From positions 1,775,857 to 1,801,102 of the forward strand of contig FN649743.1 of the NCBI GenBank assembly GCA_000310025.1: a DNA stretch of 25,246 bases, read 5' to 3'. Numbering within the stretch: position 1 is the first letter of the stretch; every line of letters starts with the position of its first letter. The notes beneath the pieces are model-generated. The model was not told where the DNA came from. It ran no database searches and saw only the letters and a list, made by a program, of their open reading frames with translations. Made by a program: the position numbers and the translations under genes. The DNA is from Ectocarpus siliculosus. Lineage: Eukaryota > Sar > Phaeophyceae > Ectocarpales > Ectocarpaceae. Below, piece by piece: positions 9,763 to 16,560 of this stretch.

Positions 9763-9765
9763 CTA
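9763..9765 (-). other. In-frame amber codon between Copia integrase and RT
   Basis: TAG followed by CAACGA. The reading frame on both sides is Pol, and the stop lies just ahead of the conserved SSKWVYSWK block. The following CAA fits the UAG-CAR context of known leaky stops. The third codon, CGA, matches the YYA consensus only in part. Confidence 0.8.
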
Positions 9766-12700
9766 TTCCGCCCCGACCTCCTGAAAGGTGCCCGCTGCGT
9801 TCAGCCCGCAAAACTCCTTGTGTTCGGCGTGGGTCCAGATGTGGTGGTGTGGCCCCGCGTGCGCCGCCGCGTATGTCTCAGGTGTCTCCTGGTCGTACGC
9901 CGGCCCTGTCGGTAAGTCTGGCTCAGAAACGCCCGGCGAAGGAAGCTCGGCAATGGACCGTTTGATCTCGTCCTCCATGGCTAGAAGCGCGAAAATCCCC
10001 GGCACCCGCCCATCTCGCTTCGCGCGCGACCTCGTCACGGCGGGCGTCGCTACAAACCCCTGCTGCCCCTGCCGACGCACGCCGGTACCACCCTCATGCT
10101 CCACCTCCGTCCACGCTCCGTCTGGTGCCAGCGGCGCCGCCGCCGGAGCTGCTGCCGATGCCGCCGCTCCTGCCGCCACCGCGGGGACCCCGGCCGCCCC
10201 CCCCGCCGCCGCCGCGGGGAAAACACTGCCGCCAGAGGTCGCCGCCGTCGCCGCCGGAGCTGCTGCCGATGCCGCCGCTCCTGCCGCCACCGCGGGGACC
10301 CCGGCCGTTCCCCCCGCCGCCGCCGCGGGGAAAACACTGCCGCCAGAGGTCGCCGCCGTCGCCGCCGGAGCTGCTGCCGATGCCGCCGCTCCTGCCGCCA
10401 CCGCGGGGACCCCGGCCGTTCCCCCCGCCGCCGCCGCGGGGAAAACACTGCCGCCAGAGGTCGCCGCCGTCGCCGCCGAGGCTGCTGCCCATGCCGCCGC
10501 TCCTGCCGCCACCGCGGGGACCCCGGCCATCCCTCCTACCGACCCCCAAGAACGTCCATCCCCCCGAAAGCCCTCGCTGCTGAATCCAAAAGTACAGTGT
10601 TCGGAGTACGTGGGCACCCCAGCCTGAGTGAGAATTTTGTGCGTCGCCGAGGAATGATCGTGGCCTGAGTTCAGGTAGAAGCACCGCTCCCCCTTGCTGT
10701 GCATCTTTGACGGGCGGTGACGGTGGCGGAAGCCGGGCATCATGAACGGTAGCGCCACCCTGATCCTCCTCTTGCCGTACAGCTTAACCTCCGGGCACCT
10801 CTTGTCTTCCTTGCTCACCTCAGCAGCGATGTTCAAAGAATCGTTCATCCACGCGAAAGCCTCGGGCCAGATGGCCCGGAAGGACAGCGCCTTGGTCGGG
10901 TACAGAACTCCGGGGAAAAGCTTCGGGTATTCCAGAAACCCAGCCTTGCCTCCCTCCATCACTAGCGCGATCCTCCGCTCCACACGACCGTTGCTCTTGG
11001 GCCCGTCGACCGCCGTAAGCTCCCGCGTAACGTTCAGTTCCGCCAGCAGTCCCCGAAACTCCTCGTTGACCCACTCGGTACCGTTGTCGGTCAAAACACA
11101 GCCCAGCTCCCCGTGAGTAGCCAAGAGAGCCTTGATGGAGGCGTACCACGCACGGAACGCGCCCACGACGTTTGCACCACTCTTCTCCCGCAAGAAGAAA
11201 GTCCACCCGGAGTTGGTGTGGTGGTCCAAGATCTGCATCAAGTACTTGGCACCACCGCTGGATGAGCCGAAAGGACCGGCTAGGTCCATGGCGACACGTT
11301 CAAGAGGCCGCGTCGTCCGGCGGGAAGGGGAGATGACCTTGGGGACCGAGCGCTGGATCGCCTTCGACTCCGCACATCCATCACAGTACTCCGGAGTGCC
11401 GGTCACCTTGATGCCCATCTGCTTAGCGGTCTCGTACACGGTCTTGGAGTTGGCATGGCCGAGGGAGCAGTGAAGATCGTTGTAGTTGATACTAGACTGC
11501 AGGCCAGGCCGTAGCATCGCCGCGACCATTGCGGGGGATTTGACGTGGTGGGGTAGGGGATCGACGCGAGTCCCCTGGATGTAATTCCCGTGCGGGAATT
11601 TGGTGAATTGCACTAGCCCCCCCCAAATCGATGCCCCATGCCGGTTGAGCTTGATCTCATGACGTTCCTGGATCTGGTTCAGCGACAGAACATCTAGCGC
11701 CAAGTCCGGTACCACGCCAACATTCTTCAGCGTAACACGCACATCCTCATGGCAATGGAAAATCATATCCAAATCACCGAAGAACTCTACCGGGATAAGC
11801 TTGCCGTCGCCAGGCATGAGTAGCCGCTCCTCCGGGCGCGGTGGACGCCTGTTGTACACCTTTTCCCCGGAAGGGACCACGTGGACCACAGCGCCAGAGT
11901 CTCCGAGGAAGACTGTGGAACCCGGGCGATGCGGGAAAAGGTTGGATATTTCGCGCGCAGGGGGGGATGAGGATACGGAACAGACAAGGTGCATCGCGAA
12001 GAGACCGCCACCAAAAGTAACCTCGCCGTCCCCGCCGAGCGCCTCAGGAACCGCTCCCGCCGAGTCACTTGTCGCCATGGCACTGTTGGGCTGCAATCCG
12101 TCATCGCCACCGTCCACGCCACCGCCGCCGTGGAAAATGTCGACAAACTCAAAGAAGGGCTCGGCCGGTGTCACAACCTGCTGCTGTACGATCGCCCCAT
12201 TGCCAACGCCGCCCCCACTACCGCTGCCGTCACCGCCGCTGCCGCCACCACCACCGCCACCGGCCATCATGGCGTCACTGTAGTACATCCCATCGGCCGC
12301 CGGGATATCACGATATGGGGCGGCCGATGCATCCGTCGTGGCGTACGCGTACTCCGGATCGACAGCACCAGCAGAAGTGACGACGTTGAGGTGAGGGTGC
12401 CGGTTACTTTTGGCACAATTGCGCCACATGTGGCCGTACTGGCCGCAGGCGCCGCACGTACCTTCGAACCTGCGGGGGGCGGCGCAATGCCCGGCGTGGT
12501 GGCCGTGTCTCCCACACCGCATGCATCGGTGCACTGTACCCATCGGCGCGCCGGACGGAGGTGGTGACTCCGGCTGGTAGTACACGGCGTTACTACCGCA
12601 ATCGTAGATCCCGCCAACCCCGATCATAGCGGACTGCTGCTGCTGCCGCTGCTGCTGTTGCGGCTGCCGGTACGGCTGCATCTGCGACTGCTGTTGGTAC

Positions 12701-13299
12701 GGCTGTTGCTGTCGCATCTGCTGCTGCGGTTGTTGGTACGGTTGTTGCATTTGCCGCTGCGGCTGCTGCGGCTGTCGGTACTGTTGCATCTGCGACTGCG
12801 GCTGTTGCTGTTGCCGCGGTTGCTGCTGCTGTTGGGCACCAGCTCCCCCAGAGGACCAATATTGCCCGCGGCCGTCGCCGTTGTTACCATTCCGCCGTTG
12901 GCCTCCGCCCCCCCCGCCCCCCCCGTTGCCGCCGTGCCCAAAACCACGGCCAACAACAAGAGCATGCGGGTTGGCGGAAACCGCCGGTGTCACAGCCGCC
13001 GACCTCATCTCGCTAGCCTTGAGCGTAGCATACCGACCACGCACGACGTCCTGCAGCTCAGCGCGGGTTAGATCACGCTTGGAAAGGCTACTGCGCTTCT
13101 CGACATCATAGCGTGCAGGGAGTTGACGGATGAGAATCTGCACAACCTCCAGCTCACTCTTGACAATGCCCACAGCCCGCAACTTGGTCTCAAGCTGTGC
13201 AACACGCGAGAAGAATACCTTTGGGTCTTCATCATCCTTCATTGTGATGTTGTCAAGCTCGGCGACAAGAAGCTGACAATCGGCTGGGTGGTTCGGCAA
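9763..13299 (-). CDS. Copia Gag C-terminal part, protease, integrase and linker; ends at an amber codon
   Basis: An 1178-residue frame whose first codon is not a true start but the point where gag reopens after the palindrome. In order: the end of the Gag UBN2-like domain (residues 1-95), a Gln-rich tract (155-222), two CCHC zinc knuckles (CMRCGRHGHHAGHC about 259-272, CGACGQYGHMWRNC about 282-295), and aspartic protease DSGA at 467-470. Integrase has the HHCC finger H610, H615, C639, C642 and the catalytic D672, D738, E774, with D738 and E774 separated by the canonical 35 residues. An Ala/Gly-rich linker with four 37-residue repeats follows (about 920-1065), then VTRSRAKRDG and the start of the RT region. 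The frame stops at TAG (9763-9765), but the same frame continues directly into RT. The protease and integrase sites are intact. Confidence 0.93.
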   Translation of the reverse strand: MPNHPADCQLLVAELDNITMKDDEDPKVFFSRVAQLETKLRAVGIVKSELEVVQILIRQLPARYDVEKRSSLSKRDLTRAELQDVVRGRYATLKASEMRSAAVTPAVSANPHALVVGRGFGHGGNGGGGGGGGQRRNGNNGDGRGQYWSSGGAGAQQQQQPRQQQQPQSQMQQYRQPQQPQRQMQQPYQQPQQQMRQQQPYQQQSQMQPYRQPQQQQRQQQQSAMIGVGGIYDCGSNAVYYQPESPPPSGAPMGTVHRCMRCGRHGHHAGHCAAPRRFEGTCGACGQYGHMWRNCAKSNRHPHLNVVTSAGAVDPEYAYATTDASAAPYRDIPAADGMYYSDAMMAGGGGGGGSGGDGSGSGGGVGNGAIVQQQVVTPAEPFFEFVDIFHGGGGVDGGDDGLQPNSAMATSDSAGAVPEALGGDGEVTFGGGLFAMHLVCSVSSSPPAREISNLFPHRPGSTVFLGDSGAVVHVVPSGEKVYNRRPPRPEERLLMPGDGKLIPVEFFGDLDMIFHCHEDVRVTLKNVGVVPDLALDVLSLNQIQERHEIKLNRHGASIWGGLVQFTKFPHGNYIQGTRVDPLPHHVKSPAMVAAMLRPGLQSSINYNDLHCSLGHANSKTVYETAKQMGIKVTGTPEYCDGCAESKAIQRSVPKVISPSRRTTRPLERVAMDLAGPFGSSSGGAKYLMQILDHHTNSGWTFFLREKSGANVVGAFRAWYASIKALLATHGELGCVLTDNGTEWVNEEFRGLLAELNVTRELTAVDGPKSNGRVERRIALVMEGGKAGFLEYPKLFPGVLYPTKALSFRAIWPEAFAWMNDSLNIAAEVSKEDKRCPEVKLYGKRRIRVALPFMMPGFRHRHRPSKMHSKGERCFYLNSGHDHSSATHKILTQAGVPTYSEHCTFGFSSEGFRGDGRSWGSVGGMAGVPAVAAGAAAWAAASAATAATSGGSVFPAAAAGGTAGVPAVAAGAAASAAAPAATAATSGGSVFPAAAAGGTAGVPAVAAGAAASAAAPAATAATSGGSVFPAAAAGGAAGVPAVAAGAAASAAAPAAAPLAPDGAWTEVEHEGGTGVRRQGQQGFVATPAVTRSRAKRDGRVPGIFALLAMEDEIKRSIAELPSPGVSEPDLPTGPAYDQETPETYAAAHAGPHHHIWTHAEHKEFCGLNAAGTFQEVGAE
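10149..10545 (-). repeat. Minisatellite of 111 bp, four copies, inside Copia pol
   Basis: The anchor CTGCTGCC(G/C)ATGCCGCCGC starts at 10149, 10260, 10371 and 10482, an exact 111-bp period. The units are near identical; the fourth is most diverged and the last partial. Each encodes a 37-residue Ala/Gly/Pro-rich unit with the core GVPAVAAGAAASAAAPAATA. The period is a multiple of three, so copy changes keep Pol in frame. Confidence 0.93.
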
Positions 13300-13307
13300 A
13301 AACCAAT

Positions 13308-13385
13308 CCTCCTATTAGATAAAATTAGACCATCTGATCAGTCAACGTTGACTGGTCAGATGGTCTAATTTTATCTAATACCTCC
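13308..13385. mobile_element. 68-bp palindromic mini-insertion in Copia gag, with a 5-bp target duplication
   Basis: The insert is 13313-13380. Its left 34 bases and the reverse complement of its right 34 differ at one position, so it is an almost perfect palindrome with no loop, centred on AACGTT and ending in TATTAGATAA / TTATCTAATA. CCTCC flanks it at 13308-13312 and 13381-13385. Removing the insert and one CCTCC restores the gag frame as AWRMME-DWFLPNHPADC on the minus strand. As it stands it shifts the frame and supplies a stop (TDQMV then TAA... at 13325-13327). It encodes nothing, and its origin is unknown. Confidence 0.88.
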
Positions 13386-13951
13386 ATCATCCTCCACGCA
13401 TCGGCCACGGAATGGCAAGAGTACAGGGTGTTCTCAAATGGGGCCCCCACCGCTGCCTCCAAGATAAAACCCCACATCCTCTTGTGCTCACCAACAAGCT
13501 TTGGGCCGAACTGGCGAGTCAGGTATCCGACGTCTTGACAACTCACAACGGGAACCTCAGCACTGCCGGCGATGGTATGCAGGAGATCATGGTTGTCCGC
13601 GTAGACCCGGAACCGTCTCCGCCAACTAAGAAAAGCGTCGGCGGTGCAATTTGACGGGAGTCTAGGCACAGGAGTTCTGACAATGGTACCTCCCAAAGGC
13701 AAACCCGGCACACCAGTACCACCACCATGACTCACCCCACCTGGCCCCGTCGGCCCCACCGATGCAGATGGAGCCCCTCCAGTAGCAACTAGACCGTCGC
13801 CTCCTGGGCTGCCGGCAGGTGCACCCGCCGACTGCTGCTGTGCTGCCCGAACCTCCGCCGTCTCAGCCTTAGCAGCCTCTATAGCTCGCAGCGCCTCATC
13901 CAGCCTCGCGCGCACAGCTGCAATATCCTCCGTATCCCCACCATCCGACAT
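13325..13951 (-). pseudogene. Copia Gag N-terminal part, truncated by the palindromic insertion
   Basis: Gag forms the retroelement particle. It starts at ATG 13951 (MSDGGDTEDIAAVRARLDEA), about 240 bases inside the 5' LTR. An Ala/Glu-rich, probably helical N-terminus with coiled-coil character is followed by a Gly/Pro-rich linker. Then comes a UBN2/retrotran-gag-like domain beginning SNCTADAFLSWRRRFRVYADN and continuing to SCHSVADAWRMMEV. True Gag ends at that point. The remaining residues (LDKIRPSDQSTLTDQMV) and the stop are supplied by the palindrome. Gag continues from 13307 downward in the frame of the 1178-residue polyprotein. Confidence 0.9.
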
Positions 13952-14193
13952 ATCTAACTAAAACCCTAAACCTGCTGTCCCAGCCTCGAAGTGCTGTCCC
14001 AGCTATAAAACCTGCTGTCCCGGTCCCCGCAATGGCCACCGCACCAGCTACACAATGCTGCTGTCCTCGCCCCCGTTGGCCGCGATCCCAGCTTGAAGAA
14101 ATATAGAAGAAAAGTGTCGACCGCTCCGTTGACCCGGCTCACACAGCTCAGACGCCAATACCCACTACCAACACCAGGCCATACAATATATTG
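13952..14193 (-). promoter_or_regulatory. Copia 5' leader and primer-binding region
   Basis: Untranslated leader between the 5' LTR and the gag ATG. On the minus strand the LTR is followed by CAATATATTGTATGGCCTGG; the tRNA primer site should be here, but I cannot match it to a specific tRNA end. Nearer to gag, CTGCTGTCCC (plus strand) is repeated three times near 13971, 14008 and, as TGCTGTCCC, 13991, with a fourth diverged copy near 14055. Such leader repeats could be packaging or dimerisation signals; that is inference. Confidence 0.5.
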
Positions 14194-14384
14194 TGTTTGG
14201 GTGCGGTAGCCCGTCAGAGGCCGAAAGAGAAAGAAGGTTGACTCAAGACCTTGGTTGATTAGAGAGTGGCATGCACGGCGGAGGCACGAGGGGCCCCGCA
14301 CGTATCATGTCCATCATACACAAACATCATTCACGTAACCCCCGGAGGCCCCGTAGATCAGTATCCTGCTGAGCACCCCAAACA
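14194..14384 (-). repeat. Copia 5' LTR (right copy)
   Basis: Identical to 7399-7589 by eye. It should carry the promoter for the minus-strand transcript. It is followed by the GAAAC duplicate. Confidence 0.93.
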
Positions 14385-14389
14385 GAAAC
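14385..14389 (+). repeat. Copia target-site duplication, right (GAAAC)
   Basis: Partner of 7394-7398. The LINE frame resumes directly behind it. Confidence 0.92.
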
Positions 14390-14931
14390 CGAGGATAAGG
14401 AGGGTCTAGAAGTGTACGGAATGTTGAAAGAAGGAATAGGGTTCAAGGATTGCCTACATGGACCAATGGATGCAGGGACAAAGCTCAAGTTCAGGACCGG
14501 GGACATAGGCCTTCGAGAACGTCGACGAAGACATAGATAGGACGGTAGACGACGAAGACGATAAATTCAAATGTGATTGGGGCTTCGAATTCGAAGACCG
14601 TGTTCATGTAGTCGCGGAATGTCCGTGGTACGAAGAGGAGAGGGAAGTGTTCATGACTGAGCTGGGAAAAATACAAGGGACGCACAGGGAGATGTTTGAG
14701 GCATGGAATAGAGAGGAGAGGACGGTAGCTGTACTGGGGAGTAGGAAGTGGTTTGAAAAGGCGGGAAGGGATATCGTTAGGATAGACAGACTACGGAAGA
14801 CATTTTTGAGCCACCTTTGGCAAAGTAGGAAGGAACGATCGGCCATCGGTGATCGGTCCTGTGGGAACAATGCTCCGTCCTCTCGAGTAATCGTGGTCAA
14901 TGGTTTCACCGCTAAGGCATGCAAAACATAA
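14390..14931 (+). pseudogene. LINE C-terminal region, piece 3 of 3
   Basis: Continues the LINE after the Copia: EDKEGLEVYGMLKEGIGFKD, then KLKFRTGDIGLRERR. The frame shifts near 14515-14530 and resumes as DEDIDRTVDDEDDKFKCDW. The segment FKCDWGFEFEDRVHVVAECP is the position of the C-terminal CCHC knuckle that many LINEs have (C...H-x4-C). Here only the first Cys, the His and the last Cys are visible, with Trp where a second Cys might be. It then runs WYEEEREVFMTELGKIQG to a stop at 14929-14931. No poly-A tail follows. Eight bases later a C11 run begins. Confidence 0.85.
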
Positions 14932-14938
14932 GAGTACG

Positions 14939-14959
14939 CCCCCCCCCCCTATCGTGGGA
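14939..14959 (+). repeat. Right copy of the 21-bp direct repeat, C11-T-R-TCGTGGGA
   Basis: Partner of 1445-1465 with one mismatch. If it is the LINE target duplication, the LINE proper is 1466-14938, about 1.8 kb once the inserts are subtracted. Confidence 0.4.
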
Positions 14960-15970
14960 TGACTCTGCTGACGCCGCGCTGTTGAAACGTATGTATTCAG
15001 CGTATAGTCCGCATATGCGGCGCATGTTGATGAACTGCGAGATATCTGCCACGTGAGACACTCAAAACCCTGCAGTGAGCCATGTTCTGTACGAGCGCCT
15101 GGATTGATTTTTGGCTGTCGTGTGGCGAAGTCGATTGAATGGCCCTCGCTCTTCACGCTTGACCCGTTCTCTGTCATGCTGCTCATGGGCCCGATCGTCT
15201 CGCTTGCTGCTCAGCCGTAGCACATGTCCCTGTGGGCATCCGGCCACTCGACAGTGCCCACAGCGGGTGTCTAGTCTAGAAAGGGTCAAGACGGTCTTCC
15301 CCTCCCCTTTTATGTTCTGTCGTTCTTTTTTGTTTAGTGTGTGTTTCACCGCAACATCTTCTGCTGCGGCCTGTCTTGGTGATTATTGCGGTCTCCCTCG
15401 TCTATGAAGGCAAGACGAAAAGCGACACTTATGGTAACTTCTGTAACTGCGTCCTCTGTATTCCTCCTCTCTGTGAAGGCAAGACAACAGTGTCCACGTT
15501 AGTGTCGACACCGCCACGCGTAGTAGTAGCAACAGCGGCAGGTGACAACGACGACAAGAGCAAAACAACAACACCAACGACGGCGACTGACAGCACAGCA
15601 GTGTCCCTCATCACTAAACCACAGCCGCTGGCTTGTCCGAACGTGCCGCTACAGGACCCCAGCAAGCCGCAAAAGCCGCCTCGCCTCCCGTAGGCTGCGA
15701 AAACGGGAAGTGGTGAGGAGAACTATCACCAGGCGGGCGGGGTCGGTGAAGCTGAACTGCGGGCTGGCACACAGCCACCCGACGCTTGCTGGTTGTCGTA
15801 ATGGAGGCGAGGGCGCATGCCTCCTTGGCTTGGCGTGGACAGACACAATATGCCGGGGTGTTGAAAGGCGACGGCTTTACTGAGCGGCTTGAAGTTCCTA
15901 CGGGTGTTCGATTGTGCATTTTTTTTGTTTTTTGTTTTGGGGGGGAGGTTAGGGGGGAGGGGGGGGGGGG
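14960..15970. other. About 1 kb without a recognisable gene
   Basis: Several open frames exist on both strands but none shows a family motif. Contents: a 12-bp perfect palindrome CCGCATATGCGG near 15009, a weak direct repeat around TGAAGGCAAGAC at about 15404 and 15473, and G-rich runs from about 15937 to 15970 ending in a run of at least 12 G. Confidence 0.5.
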
Positions 15971-16068
15971 TGTACTCATAGTCGTGCACGCCGTAGTCGT
16001 TTGACCATTGACCTCGCATCCCTACAAAGCCGGGACGGAGCACGCCGGGTTCTCACCGGACCAGGCTC
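15971..16068 (-). repeat. About 98-bp dispersed repeat, inverted copy
   Basis: Reverse complement of the stretch at 1464-1562, about 90% identical. In the orientation of the repeat, this copy is followed by a C-rich homopolymer, while the other runs into LINE sequence. Relative to the nearest membrane-protein exon, both copies lie downstream and point the same way. Confidence 0.65.
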
Positions 16069-16306
16069 TCACATCACCAAGCGCGAAGCGCCGTGAGGTA
16101 TTTGGCGAGTCGCATGAAGGGTGAGCTGCATCCTGCTAAGGGTGTTCGGCATCTTGTGCTTACTTCCTTGCGTACGGATGACAGCTACGTGTGACTTAAT
16201 TTATTTTCTGGTGCTTTCACTTCCAGAGACAGTTGTACGCACGGTGTAACTGCCTCGAGGAAGCTTGACCATTTTAACACAACGTGGTGCGATCATCCCC
16301 CGTTGC
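16069..16306. other. Unassigned stretch
   Basis: No recognisable coding sequence or RNA gene. Moderate GC, and nothing repeated that I can see. Confidence 0.4.
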
Positions 16307-16331
16307 GCGGGGTGAGGTTTCTCGACCCCGC
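16307..16331. other. Strong stem-loop
   Basis: GCGGGGTGAG, then GTTT, then CTC-G-ACCCCGC: a 10-bp stem with one bulged G and a four-base loop. Its role is unknown. Confidence 0.5.
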
Positions 16332-16359
16332 ACAACATGATCTACTCGACCACCATTAT

Positions 16360-16408
16360 GGTTACCGCCAAAAAAAAAAAAACGAGGTAAAAAAAAAAAA
16401 CGGTAACC
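16360..16408. repeat. 8-bp inverted repeat enclosing two poly-A tracts
   Basis: GGTTACCG at 16360-16367 and CGGTAACC at 16401-16408, perfect complements. They enclose an A-run of about 13, CGAGGT and a second A-run of about 12. Confidence 0.6.
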
Positions 16409-16439
16409 TGGTTGCCGAGTTCACGAAGTGAATTGGCCT

Positions 16440-16560
16440 GTTTTACAACGTCGTTGCCAAGCGACGAAAACCCAATCCCGATGGCAAACACCGAGTGGGG
16501 GGCTTGTTTTACAACGTCGTTGCCAAGCGACGAAAACCCAAACCCCGATGGCAAACACCG
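16440..16560. repeat. Tandem repeat of 66 bp, two copies
   Basis: GTTTTACAACGTCGTTGCC starts at 16440 and 16506. The copies are identical for about 54 bases except near CCCAATCCC / CCCAAACCCC. Each contains CGTCG-N8-CGACG, a small hairpin. G-runs follow both copies, and the second run extends to about 20 G with one C. Confidence 0.85.

Larger units (their letters stand above)
7399..14384 (-). mobile_element. Copia-type LTR retrotransposon, 6986 bp, inserted in the LINE
   Basis: Identical 191-bp LTRs at both ends, TG...CA termini, a 5-bp target duplication, and the Copia domain order gag, protease, integrase, reverse transcriptase, RNase H (integrase before RT) read on the minus strand. Removing it with one GAAAC rejoins the LINE frame at RKET-EDKEGLEVYG. 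The identical LTRs imply recent insertion. The internal region carries a palindromic insertion in gag, an amber codon between integrase and RT, and a frameshift in the RT catalytic box, so this copy cannot make a complete Pol by standard decoding. Confidence 0.95.

Noticed and set aside
10149-10545. CRISPR-like array
   Set aside because: The 111-bp units are directly adjacent and coding, with no unique spacers between short repeats, and the context is eukaryotic Copia pol.
9788-10627. 279-codon plus-strand frame rich in Ala and Pro, and several Arg/Pro-rich frames over the same interval
   Set aside because: Shadows of the GC-rich 111-bp minisatellite and the pol linker. GC-rich repeats are open in most frames.
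15614-16043. Minus-strand frames starting MLRPGFVGMRGQWS, as at 1489 on the plus strand
   Set aside because: The shared protein start is just the 98-bp repeat read through. The substitutions between copies change most amino acids and the frames diverge beyond it.
16440-16521. GTTTTACAACGTCGT, identical to 15 bases of the lacZ alpha region used in cloning vectors
   Set aside because: The match stops after 15 bases, occurs in both 66-bp repeat copies, and is not accompanied by polylinker or further lacZ sequence, so vector contamination is unlikely.
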